From: CAZAQS01 sp964486825
GTDB lineage: Bacteria > Chloroflexota > Anaerolineae > Anaerolineales > UBA4823
Assembly (NCBI GenBank): GCA_964486825.1
Contig: CAZAQS010000088.1
Location: forward strand, 1-17,734
DNA: 17,734 bases
Direction: 5' to 3'
The notes beneath the pieces are model-generated. The model made no database searches. It saw nothing but the letters and a program-made list of their open reading frames with translations, and was not told the origin of the DNA. Position 1 is the stretch's first letter. Each line of letters opens with the position of its first letter. The position numbers were made by a program, and so were the translations under genes. Positions 1 through 8,137 of this stretch are shown here, in pieces.

Positions 1-1
1 T

Positions 2-340
2 GAAGAGCGCACGGAATGGGCTCAGCACCGCACCCTGTTGGCGAATGAGCGTAATTTCAGCGCCTGGCTGCGTACAGGGATGTCTGCGATGGGCGGCGGG
101 ATTGCAATCGCTGAGTTCCTTGGTGGAGAGGAATCAAGTATTTTCGTGCGGATTATGGGTATAATCTTGGTCATTCTGGGTGCTGGTACGTGTGCGATAG
201 CTTACTGGCGATTCAATCAGATATCCGAAGTTTTGGAACGTGAAGGCTTGCCCGTGACGCCAAAGTGGGCGGCTGGATTGCTGTCCGGGGGTTTGTTACT
301 GGTAGCGGTATTTTTACTTGGACTGATCCTACAGCAGTAG
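2..340 (+). CDS. DUF202 (YidH-like) small membrane protein, 5' partial
   Basis: The reading frame is open from the first complete codon at position 2 and ends with TAG at 338-340, so the gene starts left of the window. The first visible residues, EERTEWAQHRTLLANER, followed by NFSAWLRTG, match the signature of DUF202 proteins (ER-T-LA-RT---E---AW-RTG). After this come three hydrophobic stretches separated by short polar loops, which is the usual DUF202 layout. The TTG at 38 lies inside the conserved motif and is not the real start. The family is small (about 100-130 residues), so probably only a few residues are missing. DUF202 proteins have no established biochemical role. A gap of 88 bp separates it from the next gene, so it is probably not part of the antiporter operon. 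Confidence 0.8.
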   Translation, partial: EERTEWAQHRTLLANERNFSAWLRTGMSAMGGGIAIAEFLGGEESSIFVRIMGIILVILGAGTCAIAYWRFNQISEVLEREGLPVTPKWAAGLLSGGLLLVAVFLLGLILQQ

Positions 341-428
341 AAGTATAAGACCAAGTGCGGGGAAGCCGATCGATTATTGACCCTTTTCGAATTTTTCATC
401 TTCACCACAAGAAACGAGGAGCTCAGGT

Positions 429-896
429 GTGGAAAAAACTCGTCCCATGCATGTCAAAGATGTGATGAGCCGGAATGTGATTACGGTACATCCGGATACA
501 CATATACAAGATGTAGCCGCGTTAATGACCGAACACCATCTGCGTGCGCTCCCAGTGGTGGATGAAGAAAACCGGGTAGTGGGTATCATTACCGAGAGCG
601 ACCTGTTCTTGAAGGAGAAAGGTATTCCTTTTTCAGCGGTTAAACTCCCAGCATTGTTCGAGAAATGGGTAGATCCTTCCCATCTTTCCGAGATATACAT
701 GGCTGCAAGTGAGCATACAGCCGCGGATGTCATGACGGAAGAGGTCGTTACCGTGGAGCCGGATGATAGCGTGGGTCATTCAGCTTACTTGATGTTCAAG
801 CACGATTTCCGTACACTACCAGTTGTGGAAAACAAAAAGCTGGTAGGGATCATCTCAAGAGTGGATTTCATTCGCTTGTTGGCAGGAGAGGAATAA
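429..896 (+). CDS. Tandem CBS-domain protein heading the mrp operon
   Basis: This 155-residue soluble protein is made almost entirely of two CBS domains. The first spans about residues 5-62 (VKDVMSRNVITVHPDTHIQDV, then RALPVVDEENRVVGIITESDL). The second spans about 93-152 (ADVMTEEVVTVEPDDSV, then RTLPVVENKKLVGIISRVDF). CBS pairs form a disc-shaped module that binds adenosine nucleotides or related ligands and usually regulates a partner. No enzymatic or DNA-binding domain is attached. The GTG start is supported by GAGGAG at 416-421, 7 nt upstream. The stop lies 3 bp before mrpA, so co-transcription is very likely. I infer that the protein senses a nucleotide and adjusts the antiporter or another local membrane protein; nothing in the sequence proves a partner. 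Confidence 0.88.
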   Translation: MEKTRPMHVKDVMSRNVITVHPDTHIQDVAALMTEHHLRALPVVDEENRVVGIITESDLFLKEKGIPFSAVKLPALFEKWVDPSHLSEIYMAASEHTAADVMTEEVVTVEPDDSVGHSAYLMFKHDFRTLPVVENKKLVGIISRVDFIRLLAGEE

Positions 897-899
897 GGT

Positions 900-3209
900 A
901 TGGAGATTGCTGTCATGTCAGGGTTCGTTGCTTCATTGGCAGCGCCCTGGCTGCATAAGCTCGCGCGAGGGATTTCCGGCTGGTTGATTGCACTTTTACC
1001 GCTGGGTATATTCATCTATTTTGCCAGCTTTGCAGGTCCTATTGGGGAAGGGTTCACGTTTAGCTTCTCACGCAATTGGGTTCCTAGCCTGGGAGTAAAT
1101 CTATCTTTTTACCTGGACGGGTTGAGCCTAATTTTCGTCCTGTTGATTTCCGGCATTGGTACACTGATCGTGATTTATGCAGGTGGTTACCTGGCGGGTC
1201 ACCCACAGCTAGGACGTTTCTATACTTATATCCTGATGTTCATGGCCTCCATGTTGGGTGTGGCGCTCGCCAATAACCTGCTGAGCTTGTTTGTGTTCTG
1301 GGAACTGACCAGCCTTAGCTCCTACCTTCTGATTGGCTTCGACCACGAGAAGGAAGCCTCTCGCTCCGCCGCATTGAAGGCTTTGTTGGTAACGGGGGGT
1401 GGCGGCCTGGCCATGCTGGCCGGGTTAGTACTTCTCAGCATGATTGGCGGGACGAATACAATCTCCGAGCTTATTGGTCAAGGGCAAGCCGTGCGCTCTC
1501 ATGAGCTGTACCTGCCCATCCTGCTTTTGATCCTGGTGGGCGCTTTTACAAAATCTGCACAGGCACCTTTCCATTTCTGGCTCCCGGCTGCCATGGAAGC
1601 CCCTACCCCGGTGAGTGCATATCTCCATTCTGCAACTATGGTTAAGGCAGGGGTGTACCTGTTAGCCAGGATGAGCCCGCTATTGGGGGGCACGCTTCCC
1701 TGGACCACCATCGTAACGCTGGTCGGTGCAGTAACTATGCTGGTTGGCGCTTATCTGGCCTTTTATAATTCAAATCTTAAACGCATCCTGGCTTATACGA
1801 CCATCAGTTCGTTAGGCACGCTGGTCTTGCTTTTAGGGATCGGTACGAGTGGGGCGATCAAAGCGGCGATGGTATTTTTGCTGGCCCATGCTCTATACAA
1901 GGGGGCTTTATTCATGATCGCAGGCTCTGTTTACCACGAGGCCGGTACCCAGGATGCGGATGAGCTGGGAGGCCTGCGAAAGGCTATGCCGGTTACAGCT
2001 CTCGTCGCCGGGCTGGCTGCGGTTTCCCTGGCCGGGTTCGGTCCGGTATTAAGCTTTATCGGAAAGGAGCTGTTGCTAGAGGTGGTCCTGGAGTCGCCTC
2101 AATTCTGGCTGCTCTTTACGATTGCAGCGGTAGTGGCGGGCGCGGTAAATGTCGCCATGGCTTTCGTGGTGGGTTACAAGCCGTTCTTTGGGCCTGAACG
2201 CACAACCCCCAAACATGCCCATGAAGCCCCTTTGAGCTTATGGCTTGGTCCAGCTGTGCTTGCCGTACTGGGCATTGGGATCGGCATTTTCCCGGTTCTG
2301 GTCTCCACAGACCTGATTGCTCCAGCCGTGCACGCGGTTTACGGCGAGCGAATCTCGGTCGGGTTGGCTTTGTGGCATGGTGTAAATCCAGCTCTCCTAT
2401 TAAGCACCTTCTCGGTTCTGACCGGTTTCGTTTTATTCAGGACCTGGGAAGCCTGGCGTAGGGGCAGCTCGCGCCTGGAAAGGTACCTGAGTTGGGGTCC
2501 GACCTTGTGGTATGACGGTTCTCTAGACCTTTTGAATAGTATTGCCCGCTTCTTGACGCGGCTGATTCAAAGTGGGCGATTGCACCACTATATAACCATC
2601 ATCATCTTTACCACACTAGGCCTGGTCGGTTATACCTACCTCACACGCGGTATAGTATTCAGTTTCCGTACCTTCCCGGAGCTTCGTTTTTATGAGGCTG
2701 GCCTGGCTATATTGATCCTATTGGCAGCTCTGGCGGCCGTACGATCTAGATCCCGCCTGGCTTCTGTCGCCGCAGTAGGGGTTGTCGGTTTTGGAGTAGC
2801 CCTGACATTCGTATTTTTTGGCGCTCCTGACCTGGCTATGACCCAACTGATGATCGAGACCATGACGGTCATCCTCCTGGTCCTGGTGCTCTATCACCTG
2901 CCTGGCTTTGCCCGGCTATCCACCCGCACTCAAAGGCGAGTGGATGCGGTAATCGCACTGGCTGCAGGAGCGATGATGACGCTCCTGGTGCTGGTAGCCA
3001 CCAGCGTCGAGCAATTCCCTCCTATTTCCGGATATTTTGCAGAAAATAGCTACCAGCTTGGGCACGGGCGGAATATCGTCAACGTCATCCTGGTAGACTT
3101 CCGGGCTTTAGATACCATGGGTGAGATCACGGTATTGTCATTAGCAGGGGTAGGGGTGTTCGCCTTACTGAAACTACGCCTGGGCAAGGAAAGGAGTACC
3201 AGGAGATGA
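900..3209 (+). CDS. mrpA: Na+/H+ antiporter subunit A (MrpA/MnhA)
   Basis: This is the largest subunit of the Mrp cation/proton antiporter, related to NuoL of complex I. It has 769 residues, within the family's usual range of about 770-800. The NuoL-like part has the expected charged membrane residues: E135 in FVFWELTS, K218 and H225 in TKSAQAPFHFWLP, K249 in SATMVKAGVYLLARMSP, and H330/K334. The C-terminal part carries the extra MbhD/MbhE-like region that marks MrpA rather than NuoL, seen as FGAPDLAMTQLMIET (about 640-654) and DFRALDTMGEITVLSL (about 733-748). The ATG at 900 follows AGGAGAGG at 884-891 by 8 nt; an in-frame ATG at 915 is a less likely alternative. The end overlaps mrpB by ATGA. 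The coupled ion is probably Na+, but sequence alone does not settle this. Confidence 0.96.
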   Translation: MEIAVMSGFVASLAAPWLHKLARGISGWLIALLPLGIFIYFASFAGPIGEGFTFSFSRNWVPSLGVNLSFYLDGLSLIFVLLISGIGTLIVIYAGGYLAGHPQLGRFYTYILMFMASMLGVALANNLLSLFVFWELTSLSSYLLIGFDHEKEASRSAALKALLVTGGGGLAMLAGLVLLSMIGGTNTISELIGQGQAVRSHELYLPILLLILVGAFTKSAQAPFHFWLPAAMEAPTPVSAYLHSATMVKAGVYLLARMSPLLGGTLPWTTIVTLVGAVTMLVGAYLAFYNSNLKRILAYTTISSLGTLVLLLGIGTSGAIKAAMVFLLAHALYKGALFMIAGSVYHEAGTQDADELGGLRKAMPVTALVAGLAAVSLAGFGPVLSFIGKELLLEVVLESPQFWLLFTIAAVVAGAVNVAMAFVVGYKPFFGPERTTPKHAHEAPLSLWLGPAVLAVLGIGIGIFPVLVSTDLIAPAVHAVYGERISVGLALWHGVNPALLLSTFSVLTGFVLFRTWEAWRRGSSRLERYLSWGPTLWYDGSLDLLNSIARFLTRLIQSGRLHHYITIIIFTTLGLVGYTYLTRGIVFSFRTFPELRFYEAGLAILILLAALAAVRSRSRLASVAAVGVVGFGVALTFVFFGAPDLAMTQLMIETMTVILLVLVLYHLPGFARLSTRTQRRVDAVIALAAGAMMTLLVLVATSVEQFPPISGYFAENSYQLGHGRNIVNVILVDFRALDTMGEITVLSLAGVGVFALLKLRLGKERSTRR

Positions 3210-3619
3210 TCTCGTTGATCCTGCGCACGGCTGCCCGATATCTGCTGCCCCTGCTGCTCCTTTTCTCTATATTTTTGCTATTCCGCGGGCATAATGAGCC
3301 CGGAGGTGGTTTTGTTGCAGGATTGGTTGCCGCGGCAGCTTTTGCCCTCTATGCACTCGCTGCAGACGTCGAGGCGGCCCGCTATGCACTGCAGGTGGAC
3401 CCCCATCTCCTGATCGGCTCCGGGCTGCTTTTAGCGCTTGTTGATGGGATCGTTCCATTTTTCTTCGGTCAGGAATTCCTTACCGGCCGTTGGACCTACT
3501 TGAGATTGCCAGGTGTTGGAGAAATAGAGATTGGCTCGCCGCTTTTCTTTGATATCGGCGTCTACCTTGTGGTAATGGGAGTGGTCTTAATGATTATATT
3601 TTCTCTGGCGGAGGAGTAG
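3206..3619 (+). CDS. mrpB: Na+/H+ antiporter subunit B (MrpB/MnhB)
   Basis: This 137-residue membrane subunit of the Mrp antiporter has about four hydrophobic segments. The family hallmark RGHNEPGGGFVAGL starts at residue 27, at the end of the first membrane segment. The C-terminal hallmark GSPLFFDIGVYLVVMGVVL also fits MnhB (PF04039). Its start codon overlaps the mrpA stop (ATGA, 3206-3209), and AGGAG lies immediately upstream, so translation is likely coupled. The protein sits in the membrane arm of the complex and has no activity known apart from it. Its length is normal for the family. Confidence 0.95.
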   Translation: MISLILRTAARYLLPLLLLFSIFLLFRGHNEPGGGFVAGLVAAAAFALYALAADVEAARYALQVDPHLLIGSGLLLALVDGIVPFFFGQEFLTGRWTYLRLPGVGEIEIGSPLFFDIGVYLVVMGVVLMIIFSLAEE

Positions 3620-3620
3620 G

Positions 3621-3971
3621 ATGCAAATTGCCCTGGCAGTCGTTGTCGGTGGCTTGTATGCTGCCGGTTTATACATGATGATGCGCAGAAGTATCGTCAA
3701 GCTGATCATTGGATTGGTGTTGTTAGGACACGCCGCTAACCTGCTCATCTTTACGGCTGGCGGCCTGGTACGAGCGCGCGTTCCCTTAGTGCCAGAAGGG
3801 GCTCAGGCGCCTGTACCTCCCTTTGCCGACCCGCTTCCGCAGGCGTTGATCCTGACTGCGATTGTGATCGGGTTTGGGGTGGTTGCCTTTACGGTGGTGC
3901 TGATTCACCGTTATTACGAATTTGTCGTTTACGATGATATTGAAGCGCTGAGGGCAAGTGACCATGATTGA
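3621..3971 (+). CDS. mrpC: Na+/H+ antiporter subunit C (MrpC/MnhC), NuoK-like
   Basis: This 116-residue protein with three hydrophobic segments belongs to the NuoK/MrpC family. Typical features are the second segment, GLVLLGHAANLLIF (about residues 31-44), and the motif ADPLPQALILTAIVIGFG at the start of the third. A Pro-rich loop of about 20 residues (RVPLVPEGAQAPVPPF) separates them, as in other MrpC proteins. It begins 1 nt after the mrpB stop, with GGAGGAG overlapping the end of mrpB. Its last codons overlap the start of mrpD. Within the complex it helps form the path linking the MrpA and MrpD antiporter-like modules. Confidence 0.94.
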   Translation: MQIALAVVVGGLYAAGLYMMMRRSIVKLIIGLVLLGHAANLLIFTAGGLVRARVPLVPEGAQAPVPPFADPLPQALILTAIVIGFGVVAFTVVLIHRYYEFVVYDDIEALRASDHD

Positions 3972-5514
3972 AGTGATCGTACTTCCGATACTAATACCAT
4001 TTGCTACAGCGGCGCTGTCCCTTTTGGCATGGCGTTCCCGTCAGACGCAGAGGGTCCTGGGAGTGGTAGGTGCGGGCGGGCTTTTTCTCGCTTCTCTTTG
4101 GCTGTTTTTCACCGTGAATGAGGACGGGATCATCGCCACCCAAATCGGAGGTTGGCCTGCGCCATTCGGCATTACCTTGGTGGCAGACTTGTTCAGTGCG
4201 ATTATGGTGGGGTTGACCGGCCTGATGGGGTTAGCGATTGCGGTCTACTCACTGGGTAGCATCGATGGACAGCGAGACATGTTCGGTTACTATCCTCTTT
4301 TGAATATCTTGCTGATGGGAGTTTCCGGAGCCTTTCTGACGGGTGATATTTTCAACCTATATGTGTGGTTCGAGGTCATGCTGATCGCTTCCTTTGTGTT
4401 GCTTTCTTTGGGGGGTGAAAAAGCTCAAATCGAAGGGGCATTTAATTACGTTACCTTAAACCTGCTCTCCTCGGCATTATTCCTGGCTGCGGTTGGGATC
4501 CTTTACGGGATGGTAGGTACGCTGAATATGGCTGACCTGTCTGTTAAACTTCAGTCTTTGCAGATCCCCGGCCTGGCTACCGTATTGGCGATGCTGTTCT
4601 TTATCGCCTTTGGTATCAAGGCAGCCATGTTTCCGCTCTTCTTCTGGCTGCCGGCTTCTTACCATACCCCACCGGTGGCTGTTTCAGCTCTTTTTGCGGG
4701 GTTGCTCACCAAGGTAGGTGTTTATTCATTAATCAGGGTGTTCACTTTATTGTTCCTGGAGGACGTGAATTTTACTCATAACCTGATCCTGGTGGTGGCA
4801 GGCTTGACCATGGTTACAGGTGTTCTGGGGGCAGTGGCGCAATATGACTTCCGGCGCCTGCTGTCTTTCCATATCGTCAGCCAGATCGGGTATTTGCTGA
4901 TGGGGCTGGGCCTATTTACGGTATCATCGCTGGCAGGGGCGGTTTATTTCATGGCGCATGTAATCCTGGCAAAATCTACCCTTTTCCTGGTCAGCGGTGT
5001 GGTGCAGCGCCTGGAAGGGACTTACGAGCTGAAGAAGCTGGGCGGACTCTACACCGTTTATCCAACCCTTGCGATCCTCTTTATGATCCCGGCCTTATCA
5101 CTGGCAGGTATTCCACCGTTGTCGGGTTTCTTTGCGAAACTGGCCCTTGTTCAGGCCGGCTTAGCTGCCAGACAATATGCCATTGTCGCGACTGCTCTAG
5201 GAGTGAGTGTATTGACACTATTCTCGATGATCAAGATCTGGACGGAAGCGTTTTGGAAGCCTCTTCCGGACGTTGTTCCCCTTACGGCAGGAAACCCATC
5301 CCCGCCCAGTGCCAGACCCCGTGAACTGAGCCTTGCCCAGGAAATCATGAAAGGCAATCTCCAGCCACTGGTTGTCCCCATCGTGGCTCTGGCGCTGGTC
5401 ACAGTAATCATCGGTTTATTTGCTGAACCTTTCTTCAACTTGGCTCTTGAGGCTGCCGAACAATTGATGAACCCTGCCCTGTATATTCAGGCTGTATTGG
5501 GAGATCCAGCATGA
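3964..5514 (+). CDS. mrpD: Na+/H+ antiporter subunit D (MrpD/MnhD)
   Basis: This is the second NuoL/M/N-like subunit of the Mrp complex, about 516 residues, with roughly 14 hydrophobic segments. Numbering from a GTG two codons upstream (3958), the expected charged residues are E139 (FNLYVWFEVMLIASF), K221 (GIKAAMFPLFFWLP) and K252 (LLTKVGVYSLIR). The sequence SYHTPPVAVSALFAGLLTKV is characteristic of MrpD rather than NuoM. A polar loop rich in Pro and Ser precedes the last membrane segment. I prefer ATG 3964 because GAGGG at 3950-3954 is 9 nt upstream; GTG 3958 would leave only 3 nt. The start overlaps mrpC by 8 nt and the stop overlaps mrpE by ATGA, which suggests translational coupling. Confidence 0.95.
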   Translation: MIEVIVLPILIPFATAALSLLAWRSRQTQRVLGVVGAGGLFLASLWLFFTVNEDGIIATQIGGWPAPFGITLVADLFSAIMVGLTGLMGLAIAVYSLGSIDGQRDMFGYYPLLNILLMGVSGAFLTGDIFNLYVWFEVMLIASFVLLSLGGEKAQIEGAFNYVTLNLLSSALFLAAVGILYGMVGTLNMADLSVKLQSLQIPGLATVLAMLFFIAFGIKAAMFPLFFWLPASYHTPPVAVSALFAGLLTKVGVYSLIRVFTLLFLEDVNFTHNLILVVAGLTMVTGVLGAVAQYDFRRLLSFHIVSQIGYLLMGLGLFTVSSLAGAVYFMAHVILAKSTLFLVSGVVQRLEGTYELKKLGGLYTVYPTLAILFMIPALSLAGIPPLSGFFAKLALVQAGLAARQYAIVATALGVSVLTLFSMIKIWTEAFWKPLPDVVPLTAGNPSPPSARPRELSLAQEIMKGNLQPLVVPIVALALVTVIIGLFAEPFFNLALEAAEQLMNPALYIQAVLGDPA

Positions 5515-5984
5515 ACGCTTTGCTCTGGAACCTGCTATTGGCTTTGACCTGGGTAGCCGCCACGGGCGTTTTCAGCTTTAATAATTTGCTGGTAGGGTTC
5601 ATACTGGGAGGCCTGGTTTTGTACGCCTCACGCCGTGTGGTGGGTGCACCACGCTATTTCAACAAGATCGGGAAAGTAATCGGCTTGCTGGCGTTCTTTG
5701 TTTGGGAGCTGGTATTGGCAAACCTGCGTGTAGCACATGATGTTTTGACCCCCCGCCATTATATGCGTCCAGGGGTCATTGCAGTGCCCCTGGCAGCTAA
5801 GTCAGATAATGAGATCACAATGCTTTCGAACCTGCTGACTTTGACGCCCGGCACGCTTAGCCTGGATGTCTCCGCCGACCGGAAAGTATTGTACGTGCAC
5901 GCAATGTATATCGATGACGCCGATGAAGTCCGCCGCAAGATCAAAGAGGGCTTCGAACGGCGCGTTTTGGAGGTGCTGAGGTGA
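5511..5984 (+). CDS. mrpE: Na+/H+ antiporter subunit E (MrpE/MnhE)
   Basis: This 157-residue subunit has two or three N-terminal hydrophobic segments followed by a soluble domain. The soluble part carries the clearest MrpE signature, LLTLTPGTLSLDVSAD followed by LYVHAMYIDD (about residues 107-135). Earlier, AHDVLTPRHYMRPGVIAVPL also fits the family. The ATG overlaps the mrpD stop, with GGGAG at 5499-5503 placed 7 nt upstream. The last four bases (GTGA) are shared with the mrpF start. MrpE is needed for assembly or full activity of the complex in characterised systems. Its length is normal. Confidence 0.94.
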   Translation: MNALLWNLLLALTWVAATGVFSFNNLLVGFILGGLVLYASRRVVGAPRYFNKIGKVIGLLAFFVWELVLANLRVAHDVLTPRHYMRPGVIAVPLAAKSDNEITMLSNLLTLTPGTLSLDVSADRKVLYVHAMYIDDADEVRRKIKEGFERRVLEVLR

Positions 5985-6277
5985 TCCTTACGATCGGTGA
6001 TTTCGGGCACCTGACCTGGCTGATCAACTTTATTTACCTTTTGCTCGGGATCTCCTTGTTCCTGGCTTTAGGCAGGTTGGTGCGCGGCCCCAGCCTGCCT
6101 GACCGGGTAGTGGCCCTGGACTTGATCGCGGCCCTTACTGTCGGCATTATTGGAACCTATTCGATTGGCACGAACCAACAAGTCTTCCTGGATGTTGCTA
6201 TCGTGTTAGCCTTGATCGCCTTCCTGGGTACGGTAGCATTTGCAGAATATGTAGAAAGAAGGGCACACGATGAGTGA
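5981..6277 (+). CDS. mrpF: Na+/H+ antiporter subunit F (MrpF/MnhF)
   Basis: This small subunit of 98 residues has three hydrophobic segments. The conserved loop GRLVRGPSLPDRVVALDLIA (about residues 31-50) includes the family's Asp-Arg pair (D41, R42) and D47. The GTG start overlaps the mrpE stop as GTGA, and GGAGG at 5969-5973 lies 7 nt upstream, so this start is well supported despite being GTG. The end overlaps mrpG by 8 nt. It belongs to PF04066-type proteins of the Mrp membrane complex. Confidence 0.94.
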   Translation: MILTIGDFGHLTWLINFIYLLLGISLFLALGRLVRGPSLPDRVVALDLIAALTVGIIGTYSIGTNQQVFLDVAIVLALIAFLGTVAFAEYVERRAHDE

Positions 6278-6674
6278 GTTCATCATGTCGGCATTGCTTA
6301 TTATTGGAGGGGCGTTCCTCCTGTTAGCTGCAGTAGGTATCGTACGAATGCCAGACCTGTACTCACGCATTCAGGCGGCTACAAAAGCAGCTACCCTGGG
6401 TGTTGGCTGCATCATCCTCGCCTTAGCTATCCACTTTGTCGATCTCGGTATTACCGTACGGGCTTTGTTGGTAATCGCTTTCCTGTTCCTTACACAACCG
6501 GTCGCTGCGCATATGATCGGTAGGGCAGCCTACTTCGTAGGTGTTCCGTTATGGGAGCATACCATTATGGATGAGTTACGAGGGCGTTATGACGCCGCCA
6601 CCCATACCTTGGAGAGCCCCGGCCGTTCACCAGTTGATGTCAATCGGGAGGAAATATCCGACAGAATACAGTAA
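6270..6674 (+). CDS. mrpG: Na+/H+ antiporter subunit G (MrpG/MnhG)
   Basis: This is the last subunit of the antiporter, 134 residues. Three hydrophobic segments occupy roughly residues 1-100, and a polar tail of about 30 residues follows. The family motif AVGIVRMPDLYSRIQAATKA (about residues 21-40) is clear; many relatives have His where this one has Gln in RIQAATKA. The ATG start overlaps mrpF by 8 nt and is preceded by AGAAGGG. With it the operon has all seven genes in the standard A-G order, so a complete complex can be made from this locus. No obvious intrinsic terminator follows. Confidence 0.94.
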   Translation: MSEFIMSALLIIGGAFLLLAAVGIVRMPDLYSRIQAATKAATLGVGCIILALAIHFVDLGITVRALLVIAFLFLTQPVAAHMIGRAAYFVGVPLWEHTIMDELRGRYDAATHTLESPGRSPVDVNREEISDRIQ

Positions 6675-6799
6675 AATGAGGATAAATATGTAATTTGAAG
6701 ATAAGGGGGATACCGGTCCGTCCAGGGGGAGACGAATGTCCTGTTCCAATAAATAGATCGTCCAAGTGGATGGGAAAGGGCTCAAGGAGTATTTTCACG
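6675..6799 (+). other. Intergenic spacer between mrpG and the NOX-like gene
   Basis: The first bases are AT-rich, followed by a G-rich stretch around 6700-6735. I see no intrinsic terminator (no GC stem with a T run), no convincing -35/-10 pair, no tRNA and no coding frame that looks real. An open frame joined to the downstream gene begins at TTG 6695, but its residues are polar and unlike the family. The useful signal is AAGGAG at 6784-6789, which sets the start of the next gene at 6800. Read-through from the mrp operon is possible. Confidence 0.5.
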
Positions 6800-8116
6800 A
6801 TGACGCGTTTAATCTATGCCGTTTTTTGGATCCTGGTGTATTTAACCCTGGCACTGGCGCCGCTCATGGTCTTAATGGTAAGCGCTACACGCCCTGGAAG
6901 AGGCTTCTGGACGGAATTCTCGGTTGCGCTCGGTTTTGCCGGCCTGGCTATGATGGGATTGCAATTTCTGCTGACCGCCCGCTACAGGGGGCTTACAACG
7001 CCATACGGGATCGATGTGGTTTATCATTTCCACCGCCAGATTTCCATTATCGCCTTCATGTTAATCCTGGCGCACCCTGTCATCCTGTTTATCACCCGCC
7101 CAACCACGATCCAATTCTTGAACCTTGCGGTAGCTCCCTGGTCGGCGAGGTTGGGGGTCGTGTCATTGATAGCCCTGCTGATTGTCATAATTACCTCCGT
7201 ATATCGTTTAAACATCCGTTTTTCATATGAACCCTGGCGGATTACTCATGGGATGTTTGCAACTCTTGCAATCGTGCTGGCTATGGGGCATGTCGTCCTG
7301 GTTGGATATTACGTGGATAGCCCTGGAAAACAGGCCGTCTGGCTTATCCTGGGGGCAATCTGGATCGGGGCGCTGTTATATATCCGGATTATAAAACCTG
7401 TCAACATGCTCAGGAGGCCTTATAAAGTCGAGCAAGTCAGGCAAGAGCGGGGCGATGTTTATACGCTGGTGTTAAAACCAGATGGTCATAAGGGGATGCG
7501 GTTCAAACCAGGGCAGTTTGCCTGGTTGACCATTTGGAACTCACCTTTTGCGATCAAAGAGCATCCCTTTTCATTTTCCTCTAGCTCGATGAAGAATGGC
7601 ATATATGAAATGGCTATCAAGGAACTAGGCGACTTCACTTCCAAGATCAAAACCATTCAACCGGGTACAACTGCATATTTAGATGGTCCCTACGGCGTCT
7701 TTAGCATCGATAACCACCCCGCTCCAGGGTATGTATTCCTGGCCGGCGGTATTGGTATTACCCCCATCATCAGCATTCTCAGGACCATGGCAGACCGTAA
7801 CGACCAGAGGCCTGTGCTCTTGATTTACGGCAGCAAAACCTGGGAGGACCTCACCTTTCGGGAGGAATTGGATGAACTTAAAAATACCATCAACCTGGAG
7901 GTCGTTTACGTGTTGGAAGAAGCTCCTGATGAATGGGAAGGTGAAACTGGGTTCGTCACTCCCCAGCTCCTGGCTCGCTATCTTCCGGAAACCCGCATGG
8001 ATTTAGAGTACTTCATATGTGGACCGGCGCTCATGATGGATGCTGTTGAAAATGGCTTGAAGCAGTTGGGTATTTCCCTTGAGCAGACCCAAGCGGAGAG
8101 GTTCAACCTGGTTTAG
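6800..8116 (+). CDS. NOX/ferric-reductase-like transmembrane flavocytochrome b
   Basis: The 438-residue protein has an N-terminal ferric-reductase transmembrane domain (about 1-205, six hydrophobic segments) and a C-terminal ferredoxin-NADP-reductase-like domain (about 207-438). Two pairs of histidines, H78/H92 and H150/H164, each 14 residues apart, are placed to hold two b haems across the membrane, close to the 14- and 13-residue spacings of NADPH oxidases. The FAD site is HPFSFSS (255-261), DGPYGVF follows at about 295-301, and the NAD(P) side shows GGIGITP (316-322), CGP (408-410) and the terminal ERFNLV. It would move electrons from cytosolic NAD(P)H across the membrane. ATG 6800 is chosen because AAGGAG lies 10 nt upstream and the first membrane segment starts at once. 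The natural acceptor is unknown: the adjacent cytochrome c, Fe(III) or O2 are all possible. Confidence 0.88.
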   Translation: MTRLIYAVFWILVYLTLALAPLMVLMVSATRPGRGFWTEFSVALGFAGLAMMGLQFLLTARYRGLTTPYGIDVVYHFHRQISIIAFMLILAHPVILFITRPTTIQFLNLAVAPWSARLGVVSLIALLIVIITSVYRLNIRFSYEPWRITHGMFATLAIVLAMGHVVLVGYYVDSPGKQAVWLILGAIWIGALLYIRIIKPVNMLRRPYKVEQVRQERGDVYTLVLKPDGHKGMRFKPGQFAWLTIWNSPFAIKEHPFSFSSSSMKNGIYEMAIKELGDFTSKIKTIQPGTTAYLDGPYGVFSIDNHPAPGYVFLAGGIGITPIISILRTMADRNDQRPVLLIYGSKTWEDLTFREELDELKNTINLEVVYVLEEAPDEWEGETGFVTPQLLARYLPETRMDLEYFICGPALMMDAVENGLKQLGISLEQTQAERFNLV

Positions 8117-8137
8117 GCTTGGTGGAAGGAGAGAGCG

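Noticed and set aside
6695..6799. N-terminal extension of the NOX-like protein from TTG 6695
   Set aside because: The added 35 residues are polar and have no ribosome site; ATG 6800 has AAGGAG and leads straight into the first membrane helix.
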